From Megasphaera vaginalis (ex Bordigoni et al. 2020) (GTDB lineage: Bacteria > Bacillota > Negativicutes > Veillonellales > Megasphaeraceae): DNA of 64,000 nucleotides. Below, one piece after another: positions 18,612 to 28,063 of the stretch. The position numbers were made by a program, and so were the translations under genes. The stretch covers positions 434,001 through 498,000 of the forward strand of contig NZ_OEQB01000001.1 in assembly GCF_900240295.1 (NCBI RefSeq), read 5' to 3'. The first letter of the stretch is position 1. Each line of letters opens with the position of its first letter. Below the pieces are notes generated by a model. The model worked only from the letters and a program-made list of their open reading frames with translations, searched no databases and was not told where the DNA came from.

Positions 18612-20297
18612 TCAGCTTTTATCGCGCACTTGTGCAATGATCTGACGCGCCGCTTCAATGCCGGCTTCGTTTACATGATCACCGGCAAACATGCGGGCGA
18701 TCTCCGCAGTATGTTCCGCTTCACTCAGCTCCTTTACCTGCGTTACGGTACGGCTGTTCTTTTCCGCCTTATAGAGAAAATAATGATGATCGGCAATCGC
18801 TGCCGTCTGGGACAAATGAGTAATACAAAGTACCTGCCCGTCGCCGCGCAGTTGTCGGATATGCGCGGCGACCTGCAGTCCCGTCTGCCCGCTGATGCCG
18901 ACATCAATTTCGTCAAAGATCACGGTTTTGCCGTCCTGTTTCGCATGCATCGCCGTTTTCAGGGCTAACGCGATGCGCGACACCTCTCCCCCCGACGCGA
19001 TCTTGGCCAACGGCTGCACAGCTTCCCCTGCATTCGCCGAAAAATACAATTCGACAGCAGCCGCACCGATCGGAGTGATCTCCGTCATTTCTTCCACTTG
19101 AAAAGAAATGACCGCTTTCGGCATGCCAAGGCGCATCAAGGTCTTTTGCATCTGTTCGCTGAACAGCCGCGCCGCCGCCGACCGCAGCTTCTGCAACAGA
19201 GCGGCGCAACTGCGCAGTTCCTTCTCGGCCGCAGCGATGTGGCGTTCCATTTCGGCAAGACGATTTTCTGCATTTTCCAGTCTGTCCTTTTCTTCTTTGG
19301 CCTGTTTCAGGAACGCTTCTATTTCTTCAATCGTAGAACCGTATTTCCGTTTCAGCTTTTCAATTGCCGCCAAACGCGACTGCATCTTATCGAGAGCCGC
19401 CGCGTCGAAATCGAAGGAAGACGCGTAACGCATCAACCGGTCTTGCAATTCTTCAAACTCATACGCAAGACTTTCCGCCTTGTCTGCCGTTTCCGTAAAA
19501 AACTCGTCATACGCTGAAGCCTTGGCAAGACTGCGTTGTAAGTCTCCGATGCCTTCTACCAAACCCTTTTGCCTGTCGCTTCCTTCCAGCAGATAAAGGG
19601 CGGAACGCAGATTTTCCGTTATATGCTCGGCATGAGCAGCTTTGCGAATCGTCTCTTCTAACGCTTCATCTTCTCCCCTTTTCAGCTGACTGTCTTCTAT
19701 TTCCCTGATTTGAAAATTCAACACGCTGAGGAGACGCATCTTTTCACGATCGTTCTTGCGCAATTCGTCGGCCTCCCGCACCACATCACGCCATTTTCGA
19801 TACAAACCGTCATACCGCCGCCGTTCTGCCTGCAACGCCGTCGTAAGAGAGTCCAGAATCCGCACGTGATAAGACGGATCAAAAATCAGCTGATTATCGA
19901 ATTGACCATGAATATCGAGCAGGTAACTGCCGATCTGCCGCACCGTCGTCAAGGGAACGAGAGTCCCGTTAATCAGCACGGAGCCGCGACCGTTGCGGTG
20001 AAATTGGCGGGAAATAATCAGTTCGCCGTCTTCGCATTCAATATGATGAACTGCCAGAAAATCGGTCAGCGCCGTATTACAGGGAGCAAAAAAGAACGCG
20101 CCTTCAACGAGAAAAGCCTCTGCCCCGTGACGGACAAAGGATGCTGAAGCGCGTTTTCCTGCCAACATACCGATGGCATCCAATAAGATCGATTTACCGG
20201 CGCCTGTTTCACCGGTAAAAATAGAGACACCTGTCGATAATGTCAGCTGCAAATCTTCGATTAAAGCAAAATTATGAATATGCAGCGACTGCAACAT
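18612..20297 (-). CDS. recN: DNA repair protein RecN
   Basis: SMC-like ATPase for double-strand break repair, 561 residues. Walker A is FTGETGAGKSI near residue 30. The centre (about residues 160-370) is charged coiled coil. The signature is ASGGEVSRIALALK and Walker B is VIFDEIDVGISG. It follows argR by 7 bp, as in many Firmicutes. The AAGGA ribosome site lies inside the end of argR, so translation may be coupled. Confidence 0.97.
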   Translation of the reverse strand: MLQSLHIHNFALIEDLQLTLSTGVSIFTGETGAGKSILLDAIGMLAGKRASASFVRHGAEAFLVEGAFFFAPCNTALTDFLAVHHIECEDGELIISRQFHRNGRGSVLINGTLVPLTTVRQIGSYLLDIHGQFDNQLIFDPSYHVRILDSLTTALQAERRRYDGLYRKWRDVVREADELRKNDREKMRLLSVLNFQIREIEDSQLKRGEDEALEETIRKAAHAEHITENLRSALYLLEGSDRQKGLVEGIGDLQRSLAKASAYDEFFTETADKAESLAYEFEELQDRLMRYASSFDFDAAALDKMQSRLAAIEKLKRKYGSTIEEIEAFLKQAKEEKDRLENAENRLAEMERHIAAAEKELRSCAALLQKLRSAAARLFSEQMQKTLMRLGMPKAVISFQVEEMTEITPIGAAAVELYFSANAGEAVQPLAKIASGGEVSRIALALKTAMHAKQDGKTVIFDEIDVGISGQTGLQVAAHIRQLRGDGQVLCITHLSQTAAIADHHYFLYKAEKNSRTVTQVKELSEAEHTAEIARMFAGDHVNEAGIEAARQIIAQVRDKS

Positions 20298-20304
20298 AGG
20301 ACAA

Positions 20305-20760
20305 TTATTCCTTCATCAACGAAACGATCAACTTCACCAGACGAGGCACCGTTTCCGGACTGTTCGTGAGAACCAGAATCGTGTCATCGCCGGCAATGGT
20401 TCCCATAACGCTTTCCCATTTGGCATGATCAATAGCCGACGCAATCATATCGGCCGAACCGGGCAATGTATGGATAACGATTTGATTCATGCAGGATTCG
20501 ACCCGGACGATGGAATCTTGAAACAGTCTGGCCATGCGATTTTTGGACATGAGCATGTTCTGTTCCGGCGAGAGGGCGTACCGATAATGGCCGTCACTCG
20601 TCGGCACCTTTATCAGCATCAGTTCTTTTATGTCGCGGGAAACGGTGGCCTGCGTAACTTCGATCCCCTCTTCCTGCAGTGCTTTGGCTAATTCCTCCTG
20701 TGTTTCAATGGGACGGGACTGGACAATTTCTTTAATTTTTGTATAACGGAATCGTTTCAT
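20305..20760 (-). CDS. argR: Arginine repressor ArgR
   Basis: 151-residue arginine-sensing regulator. The N-terminal winged helix contains ETQEELAKALQEEG and TQATVSRDIKEL. The C-terminal half contains the oligomerisation and arginine-binding segments ending in GDDTILVL. The ATG at 20760 has GAGGA 5 nt upstream; a longer frame would run into the upstream methyltransferase gene. It overlaps that gene by 4 bp (ATGA). Adjacent to recN, the usual Firmicute order. Confidence 0.95.
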   Translation of the reverse strand: MKRFRYTKIKEIVQSRPIETQEELAKALQEEGIEVTQATVSRDIKELMLIKVPTSDGHYRYALSPEQNMLMSKNRMARLFQDSIVRVESCMNQIVIHTLPGSADMIASAIDHAKWESVMGTIAGDDTILVLTNSPETVPRLVKLIVSLMKE

Positions 20761-21323
20761 GCGTATCCTCTTTTCTGTACAAGATATAGCAACGGCGGCC
20801 GATGGATCTGATTGATCGGCTGCCACAGAGAAACATCATAAGCGGCTTGTTCGACACTGCATAACAAATCATATACAGTTTGATTTTCTGCCGCACCGTC
20901 CGGTGTACCGGGGTATGCTGCTATCATAATTATCCCATTTTTCGGAACTTTATTCAAGCCTATTTTAATGGCTGCCGCTGTCGTTGCGCATTCCGTATGA
21001 ATGGCATGATTCCCATTCGGTAAATAGCCTAAGTTAAAGATAATAATATCCGGCGTATCCGTCAATTCCGCCAACAACTCGTCATGCGATCCTTGCCGCA
21101 GCTGCACGCGGCTGGGTGCGATACCGTTCCTGGCGAGACGCTGCCGCGTCGCTTCAATGGCCGCCTGCTGAATGTCAAAGGCGTATATTCTGGCAGACGG
21201 CGCCGCACGATCGGCTAAAAACAGGGTATCGTAGCCGTTGCCGCAAGTCATGTCGACCAGCACGGACGCTGCGTGAATATGCGGTTCCAACAGAAGATGC
21301 ATCATCGTAACGGCATTCTTCAC
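20757..21323 (-). CDS. Class I methyltransferase of the YtqB/MnmM family
   Basis: 188-residue SAM-dependent methyltransferase. The SAM motif is VDMTCGNGYDT near residue 28, and NLGYLPNGNHAIHT near residue 95 matches the NLGYLPGG motif of B. subtilis YtqB. YtqB has been identified as MnmM, which methylates 5-aminomethyl-2-thiouridine at the tRNA wobble position; orthology here is inferred. It lies between nadK and argR in the conserved housekeeping run, overlapping argR by 4 bp. Confidence 0.8.
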   Translation of the reverse strand: MKNAVTMMHLLLEPHIHAASVLVDMTCGNGYDTLFLADRAAPSARIYAFDIQQAAIEATRQRLARNGIAPSRVQLRQGSHDELLAELTDTPDIIIFNLGYLPNGNHAIHTECATTAAAIKIGLNKVPKNGIIMIAAYPGTPDGAAENQTVYDLLCSVEQAAYDVSLWQPINQIHRPPLLYLVQKRGYA

Positions 21324-21334
21324 ACTAACTCCCC

Positions 21335-22207
21335 CTATTCGGCACTGATCAGCTTCGTAAACAGATTATTGTAAAAATAATTTTCATTAAACCGCATAAA
21401 CGTCAGTTTCTTATCGGATTTGCGAACTTCAAGGACCATCGTCTTCATAAATTCCAGATCCATCATGCCATCAACGGATATACGCACGACATTGCGGCTG
21501 TTCGTAACGGAAAAACTGATCGTGTCATTTTCATTCAATACGGTCGGCACCTTTAAGAGCAGGTGAGGACAGATCGGCGTAACCAGCAGGCACTTGACAT
21601 TCGGCGCTACAATCGGTCCGCCTGCCGAAAAAGTATACCCCGTGCTGCCTGTCGGCGTGGATACGAGCAGGCCGTCTCCGGGATATTGATGTACAAACCG
21701 GCCGTTAATGCTCATATCGACGCGAATCATCTTGCCGACATTGCCATGTCCGATAACGATATCATTTAAAGCCGTCGGCAGTATCTGCACCAAACCGTCA
21801 TCATAATGGAGCTCACTGTGAAGCATCGACCGTTCTTCAAGGAAGTAATGACCGTTTAAAATATCGGCGAACCGGCTTTCCAGCGATTTTCCTTCCACTT
21901 CATAAAGAAACCCGAGAGAGCCTAGATTGACGCCGCAAATAGGAATCCCTGTGCCGGCAAAATTTTTCGCCAGCTTAAGAATGGTCCCGTCACCGCCAAG
22001 AACCATGGCGACATCGACAGTATCAAAAATTGACAGATGCGGACGCAGGTGTTCCGGCTTAATGGAAGCATAAACATGCTGCGTACTCTGCCCGACATAG
22101 GCCGGCAAATAATATTCGGCGTCATACTTTTCACAGATGCCGATCAGCTGCCGTACCAAAGCGGCGCTTTCCTTTTTGACCAAATTCGGAAAAATCCCTA
22201 CACGCAC
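21335..22207 (-). CDS. nadK: NAD kinase
   Basis: Phosphorylates NAD to NADP with ATP. About 290 residues. The GGDGT motif lies in VLGGDGTILK, followed by GVNLGSLGFL and the substrate loop TPTGSTGYTFSAGGPIV. The GTG at 22207 is preferred because AGGTG lies 6 nt upstream; a GTG at 22216 is also in frame. It follows tlyA directly. Same order as in other Firmicutes (tlyA-nadK-argR-recN). Confidence 0.95.
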   Translation of the reverse strand: MRVGIFPNLVKKESAALVRQLIGICEKYDAEYYLPAYVGQSTQHVYASIKPEHLRPHLSIFDTVDVAMVLGGDGTILKLAKNFAGTGIPICGVNLGSLGFLYEVEGKSLESRFADILNGHYFLEERSMLHSELHYDDGLVQILPTALNDIVIGHGNVGKMIRVDMSINGRFVHQYPGDGLLVSTPTGSTGYTFSAGGPIVAPNVKCLLVTPICPHLLLKVPTVLNENDTISFSVTNSRNVVRISVDGMMDLEFMKTMVLEVRKSDKKLTFMRFNENYFYNNLFTKLISAE

Positions 22208-22216
22208 AGTAATCAC

Positions 22217-23020
22217 CTACATTTCGTGAGACATTGCGACGACGGCGGCAATGGTGTCATCGTCGAGATCATTATGCACCTGTTCGTCTTTACGACTATA
22301 CAGGAGATATTCTATATTTCCGTCGGCGCCTTTGATCGGCGAGTAAGTCAGGGCCAGCGGTGATATGCCGGCCGCCGCGATCCCGCCGGCAACGCGGCGG
22401 ATAACGTCGCGCTGAACGAGTTTGTCGCGAACGATGCCGCCTTTTCCCACCTTTTCCCGTCCCGCTTCAAATTGGGGCTTGATCAGCGTCACCATCTCTC
22501 CGCCTGTACGCAGAAGCGGGACGACGGCATCCATGATCTTCAGAAGCGAAATGAAAGAGACGTCGATGGAAATGAAATCTGCCGGGCTGCCGATATCGGC
22601 AGGCGTCACGTTACGGATATTCGTTCGTTCCATATTGACGACACGCGCGTCTGTCCGCAGCTTCCACGCCAGTTGGCCATAACCGACGTCGACGGCGATG
22701 ACTTTGGCAGCGCCGTTTTGAAGGGCGCAATCCGTAAAGCCTCCGGTCGAAGCGCCAATATCAATCATCATCACACCGTTGAGATCAATGGGAAAAACTT
22801 GCATCGCCTTTTCCAGTTTCAAGCCGCCGCGGCCCACATACGGCATCCGCTTCCCTTTCACCGTAATCTCGGCAGCTACATCTATTTTGGTACCGGCCTT
22901 ATCGACGCGCTGCTCCTTGACAAAGACGATACCTGCCATGACAGCCGCTTTCGCCTTTTCACGGCTTTCAAAGTAACCGCGGTTGAAGAGCAGCACGTCA
23001 AGTCGTTCTTTCTGCTGCAT
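22217..23020 (-). CDS. tlyA: TlyA-family rRNA 2'-O-methyltransferase
   Basis: 267 residues. An N-terminal S4 RNA-binding domain (RLDVLLFNRGYFESREKAKAAV) is followed by an FtsJ-like methyltransferase domain with DIGASTGGFTDC and a KPQFEAGRE segment. TlyA methylates ribose 2'-OH in 16S and 23S rRNA in mycobacteria; in Firmicutes the name hemolysin is historical. It follows ispA by 14 bp; dxs, often found in this position, is absent. Confidence 0.92.
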   Translation of the reverse strand: MQQKERLDVLLFNRGYFESREKAKAAVMAGIVFVKEQRVDKAGTKIDVAAEITVKGKRMPYVGRGGLKLEKAMQVFPIDLNGVMMIDIGASTGGFTDCALQNGAAKVIAVDVGYGQLAWKLRTDARVVNMERTNIRNVTPADIGSPADFISIDVSFISLLKIMDAVVPLLRTGGEMVTLIKPQFEAGREKVGKGGIVRDKLVQRDVIRRVAGGIAAAGISPLALTYSPIKGADGNIEYLLYSRKDEQVHNDLDDDTIAAVVAMSHEM

Positions 23021-23034
23021 AAACTGGTCTCCTT

Positions 23035-23916
23035 TTATTGTACGCGCGTTAACAAATACGCCACCAGTTCCCGTAAAAACCAGGCCTCATCACCGAAAAC
23101 GGCTAACGCCTCAACGGCATTGCGCGCTGCTTCGGCCGCCATCTGCCGCGCCTTTTCCAGAGAAAAGACCGTCACGTACGTCGCTTTATGATTCTTGACA
23201 TCACTGCCGACAGGCTTACCTAAAACAGCCGCCTCACCGGTAACGTCGAGAATATCGTCGGTAATCTGAAAGGTCAGCCCCATGTTATCGGCATAACGGG
23301 ACAGCGCCTTTGCGGAAGCGTCATCGGCATCGGCCAGAATCGCCGCCATATCGATGGCGCCGCGGAAGATGATACCCGTTTTCATCTGATGAAGAAGCTG
23401 CAGTCCTTCAAGATCCACCGCCTGACCCTCTGCCGCCAGATCGAAAGCCTGACCGCCAACCATCCCGGCCGGGCCGGCTGCCGCCGCGAACAGAGCGATA
23501 CAGCGAGTCAGTTTTTCCCCGTCAATGTGTCGTTGCCTGGCCATCAACTCAAAGGCAAAGGTCAAAAGCCCGTCTCCGGCGAGAATCGCCGTGCCTTCGC
23601 CGTAAACGACATGGTTCGTCGCCTTGCCGCGACGAAGGTCATCATCGTCCATTGCCGGCAGATCATCGTGAATAAGGGAATAAGAATGAATACATTCCAG
23701 TGCGCAGGCCAGATCCAAATAGGGTGTGCTGTCCTTGCCCAAGGCTTCAACGGCTGCCAGCAGCAGAATCGGACGGAGCCGCTTGCCGCCTGCCAGAAGG
23801 CTGTAATTCATCGCTTCATACAATCCCCGGAATTGAGGCACCTCGGTTTGCAGCAACGTTGCCAACCGGCCGTCAATGACGGCTTTTTTTTCCTTCAAAT
23901 ACGCCTTGCAGTTCAT
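23035..23916 (-). CDS. ispA: Geranyl/farnesyl diphosphate synthase
   Basis: trans-Prenyltransferase that joins C5 units to make C10-C15 diphosphates for quinone, undecaprenyl and other isoprenoids. 293 residues. First Asp-rich motif DDLPAMDDDDLRRG near residue 85, second Asp-rich motif FQITDDILD near residue 220, and the GGKRLRP substrate motif near residue 43. It overlaps xseB by 4 bp (ATGA). Confidence 0.95.
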   Translation of the reverse strand: MNCKAYLKEKKAVIDGRLATLLQTEVPQFRGLYEAMNYSLLAGGKRLRPILLLAAVEALGKDSTPYLDLACALECIHSYSLIHDDLPAMDDDDLRRGKATNHVVYGEGTAILAGDGLLTFAFELMARQRHIDGEKLTRCIALFAAAAGPAGMVGGQAFDLAAEGQAVDLEGLQLLHQMKTGIIFRGAIDMAAILADADDASAKALSRYADNMGLTFQITDDILDVTGEAAVLGKPVGSDVKNHKATYVTVFSLEKARQMAAEAARNAVEALAVFGDEAWFLRELVAYLLTRVQ

Positions 23917-24179
23917 AGATCCAATGTCCCTTCTTCAACCGACTCGTCCCATTCTTCGTCGACAGACACAACAGGCGACGCCAGATCAGCCAACGCCTCG
24001 GCCCGCTGCTTCGCATAGGTCAACGCGCTCTCACAAGTCTGCGAAAGGCTGATCGCTTTTTCAAAAAGATCGAGGGATTCTTTCAGCGTCAGGTCCGTAT
24101 TTTCCAGGGACGCCACCAGTTCTTCCAATTTTTCGTAGTTGCTTTCAAAGCTTTTCAATTTATCAGTTGTTCTCGCCAT
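23913..24179 (-). CDS. xseB: Exodeoxyribonuclease VII small subunit
   Basis: 88 residues. Typical XseB pattern: LKSFESNYEKLEELVASLEN followed by LTLKESLDLFEKA and a long helix. It forms the nuclease with XseA and overlaps that gene by 17 bp. A GAGGT site lies 8 nt before the start. The C-terminal 25 residues are acidic. Confidence 0.93.
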   Translation of the reverse strand: MARTTDKLKSFESNYEKLEELVASLENTDLTLKESLDLFEKAISLSQTCESALTYAKQRAEALADLASPVVSVDEEWDESVEEGTLDL

Positions 24180-25374
24180 GAATGATTACCTCTTTTACCT
24201 CCGTTCGAATCACGCCGTCGGCCAGACGTATGAGCAACGGTTCCTGCGCCGCCACCTGCTGTACGGAAGAAATCCGCTTCCCCGACTGTTCCAACTGTCC
24301 GTATCCCTTGCGCAGCAGCCCCGTCGGATCCAAGGCCTGCAGCGAAGCCTGCAGTCTGCCCAGATCGCCGGAAAGCTTCACCAGCTTCAGCCGAAAATAT
24401 TGTTCCGCCGTCTGCAATAAGTGTCGTACAGCTGCTTCTTTCATCTGCAGTTGTTCATTATACCGTTTCGGCTGCAGCCGGGCCGTCTGCTGTGCCAGAC
24501 TGCGCTGCCTCGTCTCAATTTGCCGCTGCAAAAGCCGATAAGCCCTGTCAGCCAACGCGGCCAAATCAAGCTCCATGGCGGCAACATCGGGAAACGCCAT
24601 TTCGGCAGCATGCGTCGGCGTCGCTGCCCGCACATCGGCGGCATAGTCGGCCAAAGTCGTATCGGTTTCATGACCGACAGCCGAAATCAGCGGCACTTCA
24701 GACTGATAGATTGCCTTGACGACCTCAGAGCTGTTAAAACACCAGAGATCTTCGAGGGATCCGCCGCCGCGGGCCAGAATGAGCAGATCCAAGGTCCTAT
24801 TCTTCCCTGCAGCCGTAACGGCGGCGGCAACTTTTTCCGCCGCGCCCTGCCCCTGCACGGGGATGGGAAAAACAACCAGTTCAATATAGGGATTCCGTTC
24901 GGCCGCAATTTTCCGTATATCGTGAAGCACGGCCCCTGTCGGCGACGTAAGAACACCGACGCGCCAAGGAAAACGCGGCAGCGTTTTTTTATGCTCCGCC
25001 GCAAAATAGCCGCCGTCAGCCAACTCTTTTCTGATCTGTTCATATTCGGCCTGAAGCGTGCCAACGCCTTGTGAGAACAGGCGCTCGATAAGGAAGGAAA
25101 CGGTACCGCCCTTTTCATAAACATTGACGGTGCCGATAACGACGACATGATCGCCTTCACGGACCGTCTCCATGGACCGGCCGGCGCGGCTGCGAAACAA
25201 AACAGCCCGCAGTGAACATTCGTCATCGCAGATATTCATATAGTAATGGCCGTTGGAAGCTCGCTTCATTCCGATGATGTTGCCTTCCATGGTGACGCTG
25301 CGAAGACGATAGTCTTTCTGCAGATCGTCTTTAATGCGCCGCACGACATCTGTAACGGAAACATATTTATTCAT
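24163..25374 (-). CDS. xseA: Exodeoxyribonuclease VII large subunit
   Basis: Degrades single-stranded DNA from both ends. 403 residues: an N-terminal OB fold (GNIIGMKRASNGHYYMNICD), a central catalytic domain with LTSPTGAVLHDI and LARGGGSLEDLW followed by SAVGHETDTTL.D, and a C-terminal coiled coil. The ATG at 25374 begins the family-typical MNKYVSVTDVVRRI; a longer frame overlaps the upstream gene. It overlaps that gene by 8 bp. Confidence 0.95.
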   Translation of the reverse strand: MNKYVSVTDVVRRIKDDLQKDYRLRSVTMEGNIIGMKRASNGHYYMNICDDECSLRAVLFRSRAGRSMETVREGDHVVVIGTVNVYEKGGTVSFLIERLFSQGVGTLQAEYEQIRKELADGGYFAAEHKKTLPRFPWRVGVLTSPTGAVLHDIRKIAAERNPYIELVVFPIPVQGQGAAEKVAAAVTAAGKNRTLDLLILARGGGSLEDLWCFNSSEVVKAIYQSEVPLISAVGHETDTTLADYAADVRAATPTHAAEMAFPDVAAMELDLAALADRAYRLLQRQIETRQRSLAQQTARLQPKRYNEQLQMKEAAVRHLLQTAEQYFRLKLVKLSGDLGRLQASLQALDPTGLLRKGYGQLEQSGKRISSVQQVAAQEPLLIRLADGVIRTEVKEVIIHGENN

Positions 25375-26320
25375 CGTGCCCGCCTTCCTTCCAGGCCGCC
25401 CAAAACGCTGCGCCTGACGCATTGTCGGCACTGAATCCCGGCTCGCTCAGAATCAGTCGTATGCCGCGGTGCCGGCAATACTGCCGCAACGCTTCCTGTA
25501 AATAAGAATTGGACATGACGCCGCCTGCGGCGACTAAGGTCTGCATTCCCGCGGCAGCACTGCAATCCAACATTTTCCGCAGTCCTTGCCAAACCGTACG
25601 CAATGTCCAACTGCATATCTCCGCCGCGTCAAAACCGGCCGTAATAAGCCGCTGGGCCTTCGCTTCGGGGCCGGAATAACTGACAGCGCCGTCACTGCAG
25701 AAGATACGTCCCAAAGGCAGTGTACCTGCAGCCCGGCGACTTGCCGCCTCGACATGGAGTCCCGCCGGAAAAGGCAGTCCCAAGGCCACGCCGACGCGAT
25801 CGACAAACTGACCGGCACTGATGTCGCTCGTGCCGCCGATCCGTTCAATTTGGAGCCCCTCTTTATCCGGCTGCGCCCGAAGCAGCTCCGTCGTGCCGCC
25901 GGACAAGTGAAGACCGTAAAACGTCTCGGCGCCGATCGCTCCCTTGCCGCGCAGAACAGCCAGCAGGTGGTTTTCCTGATGGCTGATCGTATACAGCGGG
26001 ATGCGCAGCGCGGCCGCCAACGTCCGAGCCGCACCATATCCCGCAAGAAAGGCCGGCATATAGGAATCAGCACGGCGCCGCGGTTTGTCTGTCACCGCTA
26101 CGGCACGTATTTCACAACCTTCGGCCCCGGCCATCAGATTTTCTATAAGAAGCGGCAAATTACGCGTATGCTGATAAACCATATTCGCTTGAGAAAGTCC
26201 CCGTTCCCCGGCGGGGACGGCAAGCAGCTTCCGTTCATCGGCAATAACGGCAAAAGACGCATCGACAAGAGCTGCCGACGTCGTATAGCAGCTCGTATCA
26301 ATTCCGAGAAAAGCCTTCAT
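25367..26320 (-). CDS. TsaD/Kae1-family paralog (M22 glycoprotease-like)
   Basis: 317-residue ASKHA-fold protein. It has the metal-binding HxxxH in SHQENH, the nucleotide motif HLSGGTTEL, and a second nucleotide segment VAAGGVMSNSY. The divergence from canonical TsaD (no HHLEGH, short) marks it as the paralog often found in this Firmicute gene run rather than the t6A synthase. The function of that paralog is unknown. The start at 26320 shares a base with the nusB stop codon. Confidence 0.75.
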   Translation of the reverse strand: MKAFLGIDTSCYTTSAALVDASFAVIADERKLLAVPAGERGLSQANMVYQHTRNLPLLIENLMAGAEGCEIRAVAVTDKPRRRADSYMPAFLAGYGAARTLAAALRIPLYTISHQENHLLAVLRGKGAIGAETFYGLHLSGGTTELLRAQPDKEGLQIERIGGTSDISAGQFVDRVGVALGLPFPAGLHVEAASRRAAGTLPLGRIFCSDGAVSYSGPEAKAQRLITAGFDAAEICSWTLRTVWQGLRKMLDCSAAAGMQTLVAAGGVMSNSYLQEALRQYCRHRGIRLILSEPGFSADNASGAAFWAAWKEGGHDE

Positions 26321-26760
26321 CACTCCTGCCGCCTCACATAAGCCCCCAAAATGCCGTTGACGAAACGGGAAGACTGCACACCGCTGTATTCCTTTGCCAA
26401 CCGGACGGCTTCATTCAAAATGATATTGGCGGCAATAGGCTCTTTCGGAAATTGCAACTCAGCCAGCGCCAGCCGCATGATATTTTTGTCAGCCTTATTC
26501 ATTTGGCTCACGTCCCAGTCTTTGGCATAGGTACTGATGATCCGGTCCAACTCGTCCCGATGTGCGGAAACGGTGTCCAAAAGATACGCACAATATTCTG
26601 CGCTGTCGCCAGCACCGATCACATCCCGCTCGACGGCGGCCTCATCGGTTATTTCACGTTCCAGAATTTCCAGTTCCCTGTACTGGATGTCGTTTTCACC
26701 GTGAAATTCACGGGAAAACAAAAGTTCCAGCGCCCGTTGGCGCGCTTCATGTCTGCTCAC
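26320..26760 (-). CDS. nusB: Transcription antitermination protein NusB
   Basis: 146-residue all-helical factor that binds boxA RNA with NusE in rRNA antitermination. Typical beginning MSRHEARQRALELLF and a C-terminal LNEAVRLAKEYSGVQSSRFVNGILG. It starts with GTG at 26760, 6 nt after GGAG. Followed without a gap by the TsaD paralog. Confidence 0.95.
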   Translation of the reverse strand: MSRHEARQRALELLFSREFHGENDIQYRELEILEREITDEAAVERDVIGAGDSAEYCAYLLDTVSAHRDELDRIISTYAKDWDVSQMNKADKNIMRLALAELQFPKEPIAANIILNEAVRLAKEYSGVQSSRFVNGILGAYVRRQE

Positions 26761-26772
26761 ACTCTTCTCCTT

Positions 26773-27066
26773 TTACGGTTCTCCTTCGGCTACGTTTTCC
26801 ACCGTCACGGTAATTTCACCGGCCGTCGTTCCCAACATCGCCGTTACGGCCTGATTGACGTGGCATTGAACGGCTGTGGCCAGTTTCCGCAAATGACAGC
26901 CGTACCGTGCTGTGATCCGGACGGAAACGGCTAAATCGGCGGCGCCGCCCTTGACGGAAACGCCGATCTTCTGCGGAATTACGCCGTCCGTATTGGCTGC
27001 AGCAATTTGCACGACCTTTTGCACGGCCTGACTGCGTACCGTATAAGCCGCCTGTTCGTCATTCAT
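26773..27066 (-). CDS. Asp23/Gls24-family alkaline shock protein, second copy
   Basis: 97 residues. The Asp23 pattern (VVQIAAANTDGV... VSVKGGAADLAVSVRITARYGCHLRKLATAVQ) is clear. The start at 27066 lies inside the end of the upstream Asp23 gene (8-bp overlap), so the two are translationally coupled. Family members associate with the membrane in envelope stress or bind other Asp23 proteins; exact role unknown. Located just before nusB as in many Firmicutes. Confidence 0.8.
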   Translation of the reverse strand: MNDEQAAYTVRSQAVQKVVQIAAANTDGVIPQKIGVSVKGGAADLAVSVRITARYGCHLRKLATAVQCHVNQAVTAMLGTTAGEITVTVENVAEGEP

Positions 27067-27433
27067 CTTGTCCCTCCCCGGTGCCGTCGAAGCTGATCGA
27101 CTGCACCAACACATGCACAGCCGTAACGGTATACCCCGTCATTTCTTCCAGCGTATCCTTTACCGCCTGCTGCACCTGAATCGCCAAATCGGGAACCCGC
27201 ATGCCGTACTTCACATCAATGCGGACGGTCAGCTCAATCTCCTGATCGCGCAGTCTTACGTCGACGCCGTACCCGTCACCCAGACGGCCTATCTTGCGCG
27301 CCGCCGTCTCGGCGAAACTCCGGTGAAGCGACACCTGCGGCGATACGGCAGCAACGGCCTTTGTCGCCAGCACGGCCACAGCACGATCCGAAATGTGAAT
27401 CGTGCCGAATTCGTTTTTTTCCGTCGTTTCCAT
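27059..27433 (-). CDS. Asp23/Gls24-family protein, first copy
   Basis: 124 residues with the complete Asp23 domain (GTIHISDRAVAVLATKAV and VRIDVKYGMRVPDLAIQVQQ). The ATG at 27433 is chosen because GGAG sits 6 nt upstream; the ATG at 27445 is part of that site. It overlaps the second Asp23 gene by 8 bp. A terminator-like hairpin lies just upstream (27451-27477). Confidence 0.85.
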   Translation of the reverse strand: METTEKNEFGTIHISDRAVAVLATKAVAAVSPQVSLHRSFAETAARKIGRLGDGYGVDVRLRDQEIELTVRIDVKYGMRVPDLAIQVQQAVKDTLEEMTGYTVTAVHVLVQSISFDGTGEGQDE

Positions 27434-27450
27434 AGTCTTCTCCATTCACA

Positions 27451-27477
27451 AAAAGCGATGAGCATCTCATCGCTTTT
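27451..27477 (-). terminator. Terminator between efp and the Asp23 genes
   Basis: Minus strand AAAAGCGATGAG / CTCATCGCTTTT with a 3-nt loop and T-run, starting 16 bp after the efp stop and only 17 bp before the next start codon. It may attenuate rather than fully separate the two units. Confidence 0.75.
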
Positions 27478-27493
27478 CGGTACTGCTTATACG

Positions 27494-28051
27494 TTATGCA
27501 CGGCCCATGTACTGACCGGTTCTCGTGTCTATCTGGAGCACTTCCCCTTCATTGATGAAAAGCGGAACCTTGACGACATACCCCGTTTCCAATTTGGCCG
27601 GTTTACTGCCGCCCGTCGCCGTATCGCCGCGAACACCGGGATCCGTTTCGACGACCTTGAGTTCGACCGATGCCGGCAGGTCGATGCCGATGACCTTACC
27701 TTTGAACATCATGACCGAAACGGTCATTTCTTCTTTTAAGAAATTGATCGTATCGCCGATGCTGCCCTTATCCAATTCGATCTGTTCATACGTTTCGTTA
27801 TCCATGAAGCAGTACATGCCTTCATTTTCATAGAGGTACTGCATCTGACGACGGTCAACGTGGCCGTCCTGTACTTTTTCGCCGGCATTCCACGTACGTT
27901 CAACGACGGCGCTCGTTTCCAGATTTTTGATTTTGGCCCGAACGAAGGCTGCGCCCTTACCCGGCTTTACATGCTGGAATTCGACAACCTGCCATACTTG
28001 ACCGTCAATCTCAATCGTTACACCCGGTCTGAAATCATTACTTGTAATCAT
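27494..28051 (-). CDS. efp: Elongation factor P
   Basis: 185 residues, three beta domains. It relieves ribosome stalling at proline runs. The N-terminal [17 protein letters not shown] and the loop [10 protein letters not shown] carry a Lys at the site modified in EpmA or YmfI-type systems, so not the Arg (EarP) type. The start has GAGGACG upstream. It is 12 bp downstream of the pepP-like gene, the classic Firmicute pair. Confidence 0.97.
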   Translation of the reverse strand: MITSNDFRPGVTIEIDGQVWQVVEFQHVKPGKGAAFVRAKIKNLETSAVVERTWNAGEKVQDGHVDRRQMQYLYENEGMYCFMDNETYEQIELDKGSIGDTINFLKEEMTVSVMMFKGKVIGIDLPASVELKVVETDPGVRGDTATGGSKPAKLETGYVVKVPLFINEGEVLQIDTRTGQYMGRA

Positions 28052-28063
28052 CTTTTCGTCCTC

